Assembly (NCBI GenBank): GCA_030512335.1
Contig: JAULSU010000005.1
Span: forward strand, 4,545,501 to 4,609,500
Direction of reading: 5' to 3'
From: Immersiella caudata
Lineage: Eukaryota > Ascomycota > Sordariomycetes > Sordariales > Lasiosphaeriaceae
Length of the DNA stretch: 64,000 nt
Under the pieces are notes generated by a model. The model made no database searches, had not been told where the DNA came from, and saw nothing but the letters and a program-made list of their open reading frames with translations. Shown here piece after piece: positions 20,736 to 32,499 of this stretch. The position numbers and the translations under genes are program-made. The stretch's first letter is position 1. Every line of letters begins with the position of its first letter.

Positions 20736-23025
20736 ATGTCGAATCCATTCATTGCTGGGTCCGTATCGGAGCCCAAGCTCGACAAGACTGCGAACCCATA
20801 CCACTACTTTCTCCTATCGGAACCAAGCCGTTGCATCCGCTTGATTCGCCTCATGGGACATAGAGACAAGGAAGCCCTCATCCGATGCCAGATTTTCGAG
20901 TATCCTCTGCAAGAATTGGGTCAAGGCGTCCATCTCTACGAAGCTTTGTCGTACGTGTGGGGTTCAACCGAAGGCGGACAACTCATCTATATCGAGGAGG
21001 GGCCAGATGGCAACTCTACAGCCGGGAAAGCCAGCAACTATTCTAGCCTACACATCACACCCAACCTTTATGCGGCGCTATCACACCTCCGAAATCACCT
21101 CCTCGACCGCGTCCTATGGGTTGATGCCATCTGTATCGACCAGGGGGATACTGAAGAAAAGCAACATCAAGTTCAGCTCATGGCTACGATTTATGCCAGC
21201 GCCAATCGCGTCGTTGTCTGGCTTGGAGAGGCGTCGAAGGATGCCGACGGAGCATTCCAAGTGCTCTGTGAGTCCGCTACCAAGGAGCAAACCAGCCCGT
21301 CAACTCCCCAGCCGGTACTCGCATTGCTGAAACGACCATGGTTTCGGCGTATTTGGGTGAGTGATCTCACGGTCAAGTCATCGGGCAAAGCGCTAACAAG
21401 TCTCTTCAGGTTCTCCAAGAAGTCGCCGTGGCCCGCCAGGTCCTGATAAAGTGTGGCCCAGATGAGCTGGATGGGTTGGTTTTCTGCTCAGGTCTTGACG
21501 TGCTGAAGCTCCCTCACGACACCTACCCGGACTTGCGGAGTCTAACCCCCCCTATAACCTACCTTATACGGCATACGACCTTCTGGCCTCAGTCGCGGTC
21601 CGCGGCCAATAACCCCAACGTACCACGCTCTTTCTTTATCCGGCCCCTGGGCCAGCTAGCAGATATGTATCACAATCGCGAGGCTACAAACCCTCTTGAT
21701 AAGGTCTATGCTTTGCTTGGCATAGGCTCTCCTGGCCCCGTGGAGATACTACCTGACTACGAGGCTCCATGGGAGATGGTATTTGAGAAGCTCATCAAAC
21801 TCTGCTTACCCAACCAGATATCCGTTCGAGTACGGGCAGTCAGCTGGGAGTCGCGGTGATCCGGGGAAAAGGCCGTGTTCTTGGCCAGGTATGCTCAGTT
21901 CGAGCTGATGATGCTCGAGGTGACATCCAGCGCGTTGGGATCAGCTGGAAGAACGCTCATGGTTCTTTTGACACGCCACGGGAACGAAGCAACGTATTCC
22001 CCCTCCAGGTCTCGGCAAAGCCTGTCCGCCAGGGAGATGCAGTTTACCTTCTCGAAGGAGCGCTGGAGCCTTTGATTGTCAGGCTATGTGACGACTGCTG
22101 CGCAATTATTATGATCCAGGCTTCTTTGGCTGGGATGGGTAGCGAGGAGTGGTCGGAACATATACGACGGTCAGCCATATCCCCCACTGAGCTGGTACTC
22201 GTTTGGGACTGGGAATCACTCCAATACGAACAAGGCCAGCAAAAATACAAATCTCTTCTGGACGACCAAGGGGACTCGGCAGAGGTACAGCCACCGTTGC
22301 GGGGCTGCCTGGAAGAAGCTGTCAGATCATGGAACTTTGGAGTGTTGCTAAGTGTAATGCAAAGATACAGAGAGTAAGCCGACAAACTTCAGGAAGCCAT
22401 AGAGATGTATGGCACGGCACTGAGAGGCATAGGGCAGTGTTCACACGGCGGCTCTGAGGAGGAGGTCGACAAGGAAGTCCTGAGAGTGATGGGCTACATC
22501 AACGCACTGTTCAAGGGCCCCAAGGAATTGGCAAAATCCTGGAGCAACCTGGCGCCATTGCAATGGGCGGTACGCGAGGGTCACGAGGCGATGGCAAAGC
22601 TCTTGCTTGAGAAAGGGGTGGATGTAGGGATGAAGGACAAGGATTGCTGGACACTGTTGGGTTTGGCTGCGAGTAAGGGCAATGAGGCTATGGTGGGGCT
22701 CCTGCTGGAGAAGGGGGTAAGTATAAACGCAAGGGATAAGAGTGGCCGGACACCGTTAGTCTGGGCTGCGGACAAGGGCCACGAAGCTGTGGTGAATTTG
22801 CTACTGGAAAGGGGGGCGGATGTTGAGGCCAAGAATAGGTATGGTGCTACACCGTCAGTTTCGGCTGCGAGTAGAGGCCACGAAGCTGCGGCAAGGGTGC
22901 TGTTGGAAAGGGGGGCAAGTATAAACGCGAGGGATGTGGCGGGCCAGACACCGCTAGGGAGCGCCAAGTACGAAGGCCAGAAAGCCGTGATGAAGCTGCT
23001 TCTGGAGAGGGGGCCGAAGAACTAG
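20736..23025 (+). pseudogene. HET-domain/ankyrin-repeat protein gene, frameshifted and interrupted
   Basis: HET domains trigger heterokaryon-incompatibility cell death. Exon 1 (20736-21356) encodes the domain with YEALSYVWGST, LWVDAICIDQGDTEEKQ, YASANRVVVWLG and RPWFRRIW. After an intron (21357-21409), VLQEVAVARQVL continues it. Near 21825-21855 the frame must shift by one base to reach VAVIRGKGRVLGQV, because the first frame stops at 21857-21859 (TGA). A TAA at 22375-22377 then interrupts YRE-ADKLQEAIEMYG, where a glutamine codon (CAA) would fit. Downstream (22545-23022) lie about five ankyrin repeats with the pattern TPLVWAADKGHEAVVNLLLE and a C-terminal end PKN. No alternative intron removes either lesion cleanly. 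The gene is probably non-functional, or only the HET part is expressed. A sequencing indel could explain the frameshift but not the stop. Confidence 0.75.
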
Positions 23026-23120
23026 GGTCGGTGCTTCACGCTTAACTAAAAGTCTGCAACCAGTATCCTAGAGCTGATACACCGAATCCACTGCTGCATC
23101 TGACTGAAGAAACTGCAAAG

Positions 23121-24106
23121 CTACGCAACCGAGCACCCCGACTTGTTCTCCAGCTCCCTCGGGCAGGTAATCTGCCGGTAGTCCAAGTCCCAGCCGTTGA
23201 CATCGCCCCTGGCCCAGTTCCACCTCCAGTAGCAACCGGCCTGCAGGTTCTGAGGGAGATTGGCGCACTCGTCCTTGCCGGAGACGCCGCCGATTGTGCG
23301 GCCCCTATTTAGATTGTTAGCATGTCTCTGTACCTATTATCAAGGGTGGTGTTGAGGAAAGGAAAGGGGGGTAGACTCACCAAGACCTGCCGTACTGCAA
23401 ACGGCATCCATCGTACACGGGGCCAACGCCGCCGCCGGGGGTGTAGATGATGATGTCGTTGGCGTTGCTGGTTGTAGACGAGCCCTGTTCGTCTCCTTAG
23501 AGAAGGTGAAACAATGCATCTTGAAGAGTTACTTACACCAATATTGAGCACCTGCACTTGCATCCTCTTGCCTGCCGCGGGGGTTCCCTGACGCCACTGA
23601 AGCTCGAAGCACTTGCAGCATGCCGTCTTGTCGCGCATGATGGCGAAGCCGTAGGAGAGGTTCTCGGCAACGGCGACGGGGGAGTAGGTATCGCAGAGGA
23701 AGGCGTTGCCTATTCCGAGGATGCATTAGCAATGGGAAATTGACAACTCAGTGAGGGCAGGTGAAAGGGGGGGCATACCGTTCTGGCCGCAGCCGGGTTT
23801 CTCGGTCAGACCGGCTGCGATGGAGAAGGGCTCGTTGTTGATATTGCAGATACGGGGGGCGCCACTGGTATTGTCAGCCCCTGAGATGTGACCGTGGAGA
23901 CAAAGTCATACATCATGGTTTGCTTGTTGTAAGCACCAGCCGAGCTGCTGTCACCGCATGCTGGCTTGCAGCTGTCGTCTGTCAGTCTTATCTGGTAAAG
24001 TGGTTAGAGATACATACCAGTCCCATGTGGTGTACGACTTGCCGGCAATGGCATGAGCCGGTGTCACCAAGAAGGGAAGAACCGAGGTCAAGGCGAGAAG
24101 CAACAT
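23121..24106 (-). CDS. glycoside hydrolase family 45 endoglucanase, secreted
   Basis: Six exons (24018-24106, 23912-23971, 23779-23864, 23537-23709, 23381-23484, 23121-23304) join in phase to 231 residues. Signal peptide MLLLALTSVLPFLVTPAHA is followed by the GH45 entry motif SYTTWDCCKPACG, in which the Asp is the family's catalytic base. The codon for the first Cys of CC is split by intron 1. Further family blocks are NAFLCDTYSPVAVAENLSYG, CCKCFELQW, IIYTPGGGVGPVYDGC (the region that holds the second catalytic Asp), GGVSGKDECANLP and CYWRWNWA. About fourteen cysteines match the disulfide-rich fold. There is no carbohydrate-binding module. GH45 enzymes cleave beta-1,4-glucan internally by inversion. 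Five introns in under 1 kb is a dense arrangement. The C-terminus is SGCSVA. Confidence 0.92.
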
Positions 24107-25139
24107 GGTATCTATCGGTGGGTGTGTAGCACGATCTCCGAGATACAGAGACTCTCGATGCACGGCAGCAGACAACCCAGGACCCGGGAAGCACCCAAGC
24201 CACCCTTTTATGCCCGCAGTCAACCAGCCAAGAGACGAACCCGACGGACTCGTTCTACTCCTCCCAACCAGGTCCTGAGATCCGGAAGACCGGAAGATAA
24301 CCGTCATCATCAACAAACTCCAAGAATAGAATCCGGACACCGGGTTCCAGGGTCTGGCCTCGTCTTCAGCCTATCACACCGTCACACCACCTCCTCTCTC
24401 GTTCAAAGAGATGATTCGCTCCTCGGGGTATAACAACGCCTCGGTGTATACTCCTCAAAGTGCTCTCATGTTGTCATCCAGGAACAAACCCTGAGTGTCA
24501 CTGTCCACCCGGTACCGACCCCTCGGTTAGCTACCAGACGTTAACCTGTCTGTTCCTGGGCCTGGCTGGGCGATGGAAAATATCCGAGCCAAGCCTGGCC
24601 AGCCCGCGCCGGATATTAATCCGCAACCCCGACCCGCGGCCTGGGAAAAGCAGCCGCATCCACCCCACTTTTACCGGCATCCAGACTCGGGGTGTGATTC
24701 GGGCGCATCAGAGACGCAAAAGACCCGTCGGATGTCCCCGGTGAGACCGCGTCGCTGGTGGAAGGGGAAGAACACCCACGAGAAGGTACCGAGACCACAT
24801 AATCAATGCAGGATACTTTCCGTCGGCGAACATCAGAGGGGAAGGGTAGATTAAGAAGATTTCTATTAATAAGTCCTCCAGTGAAGTATGTGCAAAAGCC
24901 CGATAAGGTCCCAGTGAAGTATGTGCCAAAGCCTGATGGGGTCCCAATAAAAGTCCGAGGTATCCTATGCTGCGCTATCAGAAGAAAAAAACAACGCCAG
25001 TGCTCCCTTTGACGCGTGCGCGGAGTGATCCCATCCCATATCATGTTCCCATGTTCCAGTCCCGTATTTTCCCTCGCTTGTTTGGTGTCGTATGATGTTA
25101 TGCCGTGTTTCCAATCCCACCAGGCCTCCCACAGCTATC
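24107..25139. other. intergenic region upstream of the GH45 gene
   Basis: It contains the GH45 promoter and a 33-bp tandem repeat. No gene was recognised. Confidence 0.5.
24878..24953. repeat. 33-bp tandem repeat, about 2.3 copies
   Basis: Two adjacent 33-base units (24878-24910 and 24911-24943) start ccagtgaagtatgtg and differ at a few positions. A shorter, diverged third start (ccaataaaag) follows. The unit length is a multiple of three, and both strands are briefly open through it, but no gene is recognised. Confidence 0.8.
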
Positions 25140-26460
25140 TCAACCGCTCTTCTCCACAATGATTGGCTTCCCGGTCCCGCTTCCACTCCCACTCCCACTA
25201 GCACTTGCCCCTGAACCCGTGTAGATCTCCTCCTTGGACATGTTCGTCTCGCGAATGACTTCAATGTCCTGGCTGTCAAATATTTGTCTGTTGCGACCGG
25301 CGGAGCGGAAGGAAAGAGAGAATTGCGATAGACGGGTGGTGCGCTCGGCGGAGGGACCGGAGGAGGTCTTTTGGCGGAGGAAGACGCGAAGAGTCGGAAT
25401 GCAAGCGGCCATGATGGTTACGGTGGATTCGGCGAGGTCCCAGACAAAGAGGTCGACTTCGTCGTCTGCAAACGGCAACTCTGTTAGCATGTCTGAGGAA
25501 TTGTGGAGACCGGGGTGGGAAAGAGTCGGAGGCCTGTCATGACGAGAACGGGAACTTACAAGAATCTCCCGACCCAAGGAGTGGCAGTTTGACACACTTG
25601 ACAATGCCTACGGCGCCGGCACTGTTCCTGTTAGCTCTACCCAGTCCTAAAGTCAAGGACCCCGGACAATTGGGAGATGCCCCTCAGAGTCTCAGATTCA
25701 GGGGGAACTCACATAGCACCCATGCTCATCGCAACCAAAATACCCACCTTCTCCTTCGTCTTGAGCGTAATTGAGTACAAGAACGTCCAAGGGAGCACCG
25801 CCAGGATAAAGTCATAAAGCGAAGACTGCGCCCCCGTGGCAATCCACACTCTCGTCCCCACCTGAGTAGGCCAGCACTCGCCCTTGACAGTGACATCCCA
25901 CCTCGCATTCAGCGGCTTGCACTGGATCCAAGGGATCATGGCAGAGATAGCCATAGTGATATTGAGCGTGACGATAAGGAACCACACAAAGGCCTTCGTC
26001 TTTTGCGTGGTGAGACGGAGGAGGGTAACAGCGAAGGCAGTTTTGGTCAGGGAGATGGCGCTAAGAGTGGTAGTGGCGCGACTATCGAGGATGAGGAAGA
26101 AACGGCGGGTGTCAAGGATGACGAGGTCGTAGCTGTGGTGGCCAAGGCCGAAGTCGTGGACGAGGATGGTGGTGAGGATGCAGGTCGCTGCTGCGGCGAC
26201 CTACACTTACCGATTAGTTTTTTTCTCTTCTTTTTTTGTTCTGGTATGAGTGAAGAGAGTGAGCTCACCCAGCCAGCTATCAGAATGGAATCGTCCCACC
26301 ACAATCCCGTTTTGAAGGCCATCTTGACGTAGACGCGCGCTGCGAGAAAGGCGCTGGCAAAGCCAAAGAGCGTCCAATGGGCCTGGAGGAGCATGCCACC
26401 GCGGCTGCTGTGGTCCAGCAACGCCAGCTCCTCTGGGGTCAACTCCTCGGTGATGGGCAT
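25140..26460 (-). CDS. rhodopsin-like integral membrane protein
   Basis: Four exons on the minus strand: 26269-26460 (64 codons from MPITEELTPEELALLDH), 25713-26200, a short one at about 25556-25617 (AGAVGIVKCVKLPLLGSGDS), and a last one beginning near 25467 and ending at the TGA 25140-25142. Family landmarks are WWDDSILIAGW after helix 1, TILVHDFGLGHHSYDL, SLTKTAFAVTLLRL, IPWIQCKPLNARWD, GECWPTQV and the pair SSLYDFILAVLPWTFLY and VDLFVWDLAESTVTIMAACI. These match the fungal rhodopsin-domain/PTH11-related family. The tail is Ser/Gly-rich with a GSGSGSG run before IIVEKSG. It is the second member of the family in the window but is not a close copy of the one at 5.1 kb. Its function is unknown. 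Confidence 0.85.
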
Positions 26461-28900
26461 GATGTCGCTTCTCGGCCTGGGATCTCAGGTGAGGTCGCGT
26501 CAAAGTGAGTTGAAAGTCGTGTCCAATGTCGAGGTTGAGGAGGTCTTGGCGCCGTGGGGTGTTTGCACTGATGGCCCAGGGATCCCTCCTCAGCGGTCTT
26601 GGCGAATTAGCGCGTTCGCCCTCGACGGATTCGCGGGATTTCCCACCGCTCTCACGCTTAAACGTGGTTATTAGCGTAGCAACGACCAAAATCGCCCAAT
26701 GTTTGACGTGTGGAAAAGACGGCGATCAAGCAAAAAGACTAAAGTCGGTCGGGCCAAGCTCGCGATGGAGAAAAAACACCAGCTTCTCCACATTATAACC
26801 GTCCAACGCACGCACAAACACACCAACAGCGCAACTCTCGATCGCGGGGGCCAAGCAAAAAGACGATGGCGAGAACCAGGTCCAGCACACTGCGCCAGGA
26901 GCATGATTGGTGCGCATGGGGTGACGCGCACCCTACATCGGGTTAGCCCCCCGCTATGGCAGGGCCGTGCGTGCAGACAGACATTCCCCTCAGCGCCCTC
27001 CAAGGCGTTGGGACTGGACGACAGTCGCCTACAGTGAAGAGATGGAGTTCACCGGTGACAGCCACCGTCGATATTAGCTTGGACGCTGCTGACGATCGGT
27101 CAAGACAAACGTGGTGCTCCGTGCGATGGGGATCTCGCCCGAACGCCGTAGCCACACGTAGCCGACGAATGCTTGTGAAGCTACCGCGAACGGGTGACCA
27201 AACCTGGAATTGCGAAACTTTGTTGCCCTTGATGTGTGTTTTGCGCTGCTTACCGCCTGGCTATCAGTTGTCTGCTTTTTGTGAATACGTGCCTGTCAGG
27301 CTAGTGCTCGGTCTGGATGCAGTAGCCGCTGCACTCATCGCTCAACGAAAATGTTCTGCGTTAGGGGCATATGCGTCGGCAAGATGGCCAGGTCCCCCCT
27401 TGGGCGAGATCATCCCTAAGACGATTTTTTTTTTTTTGGTCTGAGAAGGATCGCAAATCCGGGGAAGTTCAATGCCCTGCCAAGCGCGCAACAAACGCAC
27501 CGGGAAATTCATGCTCGCTCGCCAAGTTCCCGCAAGACTCCCCAGATATTACGATCCTCCCACGTGGACTCGCTGCTTGCGGTGGCGCTCTCCGGGCTGT
27601 TCCAAGATCACTCCTCCCTGGCACGCCCAGACAATCTTCCATCTTAATCTGGGATGCCACGAGCTGGAACCAAACTTGAAGATGGGTTTGGGCATTGAAA
27701 CGACATGGATGGGGCCTCGGTCCTCTGTTAATGAGTCTGGACGCATTGGAAATGGGAGCTTGTGCTCGGGCGATGAGGGTTCGGCACTAGCACGCGCTGT
27801 GTGATGCATTTGGGTTCGAAACGAGTGCTCGGCAATGAACTTAGGAGGCTGTCGTTAGATTTGTCTCGTCCGTTTTATATTCTTATTTCTTATTTCTGCT
27901 GACATCAACTTCGCGCCACAAGTATCTGTGTAACGCATTTGGTGTAACTCGGGGTACGGTTCTCATCTGCGCCATCGAGATTGTAGTGGAGATGGAGTCG
28001 TTTTGGTCACCATGGCATTGTGGTCATGCAGTGGTACTGCGTCCATGGCCTAATTATAAGGAAAGGTAGGGTTGAGGAGGCGATTCTGAATCCTCTCAAG
28101 GGCAGGCTCAAGGGACGTGCTCGCTTTGAGGAACAGGTTGGCGCAGCGCGGAGAACTGAAGATGCACACGGTTTAGGCCAATGCACCACCAAGACCGCCT
28201 GTCACTGATACTCTTGGGGCGGCCGTGTCACCCTCCATCAGGCCCAAACGGTATGAGCGGAGGTAGAGGCCGTCGAGGTTGACACTCGTCGAAACTCACG
28301 GGCTTCAAGTTCCTTGCATGGACCGCCGAATGCGTCTGCAATGCTGAATTGAGCAAGTCATTTTTGCCCCTTTCCAGCTCACCGGCATCAGACGCATGGC
28401 TGCGTTCTAGAAGCATGCTCATCAACTGAAGGATCGTTCGACAAAGACACATATGATCGAATTCCGCAGCCACACTTCCCTCCCGCAAAGCCACATTGGT
28501 GACGTCTACAGAGTCTCGACATGGCCTTGGCGGTGCAGGCGTGATGGCTGCCGACTGCGCCGATCCGCGGACACCACGGTTGCATTCCGTGACGCCAGCC
28601 AACCATCCACAGACCCAATGGATTGCGCGCGGGCCGGTGAACCTGACCTCGACTACGGCACACAGCGCTTGGCCTTTGGCCTCACGAGCGGCACAGCCCG
28701 CATACCATACCGCTGGGCGACTTTCCCTGAGCGGGCACCTCCGCCGCACTGACCCCGATGATGGCCGTCACTGATGCATTTCTTGCGCTGGTCATTTCAA
28801 CTGCTACCAATTTGACTGGTAATCTCATTGAAGCAGCAGACCTTACCTAACCCAGTGGTGCTCCCAACGCCATATTTACCTGTCTCAAGCGCTCGAATGA
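26461..28900. other. long intergenic region without a supported gene
   Basis: This is 2.4 kb with only overlapping, family-less open frames. The longest, 28228-28749 on the minus strand (172 codons), has an arginine/cysteine-rich composition more like chance open sequence, although its second half (CRTILQLMSMLLERSHASD) could be a protein fragment. A poly-T run lies near 27430. Confidence 0.45.
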
Positions 28901-28910
28901 GGACACAGGA

Positions 28911-29510
28911 CGGCTTCCTAGTATTGCTATCACGGCGACCCCTTTCAAGTCCAGGGCTCAAAGAGGAACTGCAAAGAGACATTGCGGCGCAAGATTCACC
29001 CACCCGGCATTTGAACGCCAGACCATCTGCAGCGACTTGGCTGTGTTTTCGCTTGAGCAATATCACGCAGGTAGCATATATGTTACCGTCTCTGCGAAGC
29101 ACCCAAATGGCTGAGGGAGAGGAAAGATGAAAGCCTCCCCTCGTCAGAATTATGACCCCTTTCTCCCGAGCAAAGAGATTGCGGCGTAAAATTCATCCAA
29201 GCCATGCTCAATCACGGAACCATCGATGCGGACGTCTGGGTCGTTGTTTGGCCTCTGCAAAGCACGTAGCCAGCAGATTCGTTGTCGTTCCCGCTCGAAT
29301 GAGACGAGCGGCAATTGAAAGCCTCCTATCGTCAGGACACAACCCCTTTCCAACCTCAGAAATTGCGGTTCAAGCTTCATCCACGCTGCGTTCAATCACC
29401 GAACCGTCACCGAACATCGCTGCGGCGCCTTGGCCTTGGTTTTGCCCCAATTCAACCACGTGGCTAGCAGATGTGTCGATACAGCCACGATGGAAGAGCT
29501 GTGGAAAATG
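28911..29510. repeat. three degenerate tandem repeats of about 190-215 bp
   Basis: Three successive blocks start near 28911, 29126 and 29316. Copies 2 and 3 share ttgaaagcctcc-like starts, cgtcag, acccctttc, attgcgg, and ttcatcca followed by gc..tcaatcac.gaacc, and end with a shared block around agccagcagat / ggctagcagat. Copy 1 shares gacccctttc and caaagaga(c)attgcggcg followed by a diverged attcaccca. Differences include many C/T and G/A changes. None of the six frames gives a sensible repeated protein. Confidence 0.6.
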
Positions 29511-29589
29511 TTGAATTTGGTGTGCCAATGTGGCACGAGTCCCAAGCGCTCTCGCGGGGGGCATTCAAACCATCACCAGATAAACAGAC

Positions 29590-29920
29590 GAGGGAATGCG
29601 CCTTCATTGTAATACAGTAGTATCCTGCTGCGCCGCCGTCGAGTGGTATTCAACCTGCCAATCCCTCTCGGTTAATTCCACAATGTGGGTGACAATGTAG
29701 ATGTTTGGGAAGAGCTCAGCCAACCATTGACTTGTGCCGAGACGGCCGGCAAAATAGAGCCGGATCGTCGAGAAGGATTCCTGCCTAACACTGCCATTCG
29801 CCTCCGGAGGCCTCGTGTCGGGTTACACGACGGCTCAATTGCAACCTCCCTCAACTGCGTCCGCATGCCTTCTTTGACAGCCTGATAAAAGGAATTGAGT
29901 TTTCCTCGACATTGTGACAC
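29590..29920 (-). pseudogene. protein-gene fragment of unknown family
   Basis: On the minus strand a segment begins near 29920 with MSQCRGKLNSFYQAVKEGMR and QLREVAIEPS. After a one-base shift it continues as RLYFAGRLGTSQWLAELF, NIYIVTHIVELTERDWQVEY and STAAQQ, ending at a TGA near 29608. Both parts look strongly protein-like, but the frame changes near 29820, and the downstream side runs into the degenerate tandem repeats. No family is assigned. Confidence 0.4.
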
Positions 29921-30025
29921 AAAGTCATCATCACCACTTCAGCAATCATCACCAGCACTCAGTCACTCAGTCACTCCAACCACAACCAAGCCTTTTCTTC
30001 ACACCACCCAAGGCCAACCACCCCG

Positions 30026-30860
30026 ATGGTAAACACCTACACCACCTCCCCCGTCGGCCTCGACATCGAGTCCACCAACTCAGCCAATGCCCCAACTGGC
30101 AAAGGCCCCGAAACTTACCCCTACCGTCGTGGCCTGAGCTGTATCCTCCGCGGCTGCTTCGGAACCTTTTCCACCGCCGTTCTCGGCTTGACGGTTTATC
30201 TTCTCAGCGAGGATGTGCTGGGGGAGAATATCGCCAAGAGTACATATGCGGCGCCGTTGGTTGCTGTATGTCTTTCCCTCTCAATTTTACACATCCCTTT
30301 CCTTCCTTCCGGGCGAGACTTTCCATCCTGCAGACTGAGTGAGTTGCTAACGAGTTACAGGCCGCGCTCTCCGTCCTAATCAACTACTTCGCCCTCATCC
30401 TCTCCATCCTCCGCCGCTATGGAACCCAAGGTTACTGGCGCTGGATGCTCGTCGCCGATCCCGTCGTCATGGCTCTGGCGTTTTGGTCCTTCGTCATGTT
30501 CGGGTATAGCATTCGCGACCAGGTGATTGCCGAGGAGCCCAAGGAGGATTACAGGGGGCGGATGGTTGAGGATATGAAGCCTATGTTGAGGGAGTTGATT
30601 GCTGTTACGTCGCTTCTTATTGCGTGAGTTTACCCATACCTACCCCTGAATTGTTGAGAGTAGAGCTGACAGGGTGCTGCAGATTGTTCCACCTCATCGC
30701 AACGCTCGGCAACCTCTGGGGCCTGAGATTGGTAGCAAACAGGCGCAAGGCCTTTGAGCAGTATGGGCCTTCTGCGCTGCAGGGCTCGAAGTTGCTGGCT
30801 TGGGCGAACCCGCATCGATCGAACAAGGTTACTCATACTGGGTATCCGGCCCCTAACTAA
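30026..30860 (+). CDS. four-segment integral membrane protein, uncharacterised
   Basis: Three exons (30026-30265, 30361-30623, 30683-30860) join in phase to 226 residues. A hydrophilic N-terminus of about 40 residues is followed by hydrophobic segments at GTFSTAVLGLTVYLL, LSVLINYFALILSIL, WRWMLVADPVVMALAFWSFV and ELIAVTSLLIALFHLIATLG. The tail is basic. The overall layout (four helices, about 220 residues) is like MARVEL-type fungal membrane proteins, but no diagnostic motif is seen. Intron 1 carries a GCTAAC branch site. Confidence 0.72.
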
Positions 30861-31522
30861 GGAGGATACTGACATGAGATGACGACGGGAACGGCGCCGC
30901 TTGAGTTTGAGTGATGAAGTCGGGTATGATATGGAGTCGGGATAGAGGTTGTTTTGAGCGTTTGCTCGTTGACCGACTAGGGCATTTACTATGTTTATGA
31001 CTTTTCTTTAATACCGCTAATAGATTGTACATACCATCTCTTGCTTTTGTTGACACGGCGTACCTGGAATGTCTTGGAACCTGGGTAATCCCCTGTGCAC
31101 AGCTGGTGATTGAACGACACCAGGGCTGGATGCCTGGACTCAGCCACCATGCACACAGGGGACCATCCGGAGGCCGCTTCTGACAATAAGGCTCTTGTCT
31201 CTAATCGGCAACCAATTGGAGTATTTTCAGCAGCCGGCCTCCCCTGGGTTGTGGAAAATAGCCTGCGGTCCGTTTCATGGAACTTGCCGAAAAGGGGTTG
31301 GTTGGCTGGCGGGAGTTTGAACGAGGTCGCACAGGTTAACAACACCTTCGGTGAGCGTTCAACCACTGCGTCACCTCGACTGCGGCGATCAATGCTGTGG
31401 CTTTCAAACCGAGGTAATTGCAATGTATTGTGAGATTGAGGCCATATATGTCCGTACCGCCACTGTGGAAGTGACACCTCCCTCCTGAAACTGGTGTTCC
31501 CCTTCCTGACACCACTTGCACG

Positions 31523-32179
31523 ATGATATCCCATCGGCCAAACATCCTTCTACATCCGCTCCTCTTCCTAGTATCAGTTTTAGCAACCGCAACACAAGCA
31601 GCCATGGAAACCCCAATGCAAAACCTCTCCGCATTCACCTCGGCCGCCGAGACAAAACCCTGCGCTACCGAATGCGCCATCACCCCCTCGGCATCATTCA
31701 AAGCCCAACACACATGCGATCCCGTTAACCCCGTTAGCTGCATCTGCGCCAATGGCACAGCCTCGGCAGAGCTGCACGATGCCATGTCGACATACTGTTA
31801 TGAGAAATGCGATGGGTTTATTGGAGTGCAGCTCGCGACGGCGATTTTGGTCGAGTATTGTGGCCAGAGTTGGGGGGGGAACGCTATGATTACGGATGCC
31901 CCGGTGACATCAACTTCGAGCGTGACTTCAAATCCTACAAGAACGGGAACGGCAGATCCAGCAGCAGGTGGGGGATTGACAAAGGAGGAAAAGATCATTC
32001 TCGCTACTGTAATTCCCGTTGTGGGGCTGATTGTTGCCGCCCTGGCGTTGTGGGTTGCTTGGAAGCAGTTGAAGAGGAGACGGGAGGAGGGGGAAGAGGG
32101 GCTGGCGCTTGATGTGTCCAGGTCACTCACTTCGTCCGCAACCAGAGGGAATAGCAATGAGGCGGGCGTAGCTAGATGA
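31523..32179 (+). CDS. single-pass cysteine-rich surface protein (CFEM-like spacing)
   Basis: This is an intronless gene of 218 residues. A signal peptide (LHPLLFLVSVLATATQA region) is followed by an ectodomain with eight cysteines: CATEC, HTC, SCIC, YCYEKC and EYC. The spacing is reminiscent of CFEM or related eight-cysteine modules, but the match is not exact. A Thr/Ser/Pro-rich linker leads to one transmembrane helix (ILATVIPVVGLIVAALALWV) and a basic cytosolic start, KQLKRRREE. It is probably a type I plasma-membrane or cell-wall sensor or adhesin. Confidence 0.62.
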   Translation: MISHRPNILLHPLLFLVSVLATATQAAMETPMQNLSAFTSAAETKPCATECAITPSASFKAQHTCDPVNPVSCICANGTASAELHDAMSTYCYEKCDGFIGVQLATAILVEYCGQSWGGNAMITDAPVTSTSSVTSNPTRTGTADPAAGGGLTKEEKIILATVIPVVGLIVAALALWVAWKQLKRRREEGEEGLALDVSRSLTSSATRGNSNEAGVAR

Positions 32180-32499
32180 AGTAGATCCCGTTGAGGTTAC
32201 ACGACCTGTTGGCTCCAACTGGTTTCGTCTCGCCGATGCCGTGGTTGTCGGGAGGATATGGCTGCCGAACGTCTCACCGAGCGGCGGGGCAGTGGGGCTC
32301 CGGCCGGGGTGTCGGCCATCGGGCAAGTGGAGGACAGCTCCCTCTTCTCGGCACCCACATTCCGAAACGCTCGGAGCGTGGGGGACTTTCCCCTCCTCCT
32401 TTCGTTTCCCGTCTTTTTTTCCCCGGCTGCATCCCCCACATTCGGCGACATTAGCAACACAAGCTCAACTACCTACATTAGAACGGTACGCTGAGAGTA

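Noticed and set aside
30995..31534. 179-codon minus-strand frame between two membrane-protein genes
   Set aside because: No family, no signal or membrane segment, and it overlaps the promoter and start of the gene at 31523.
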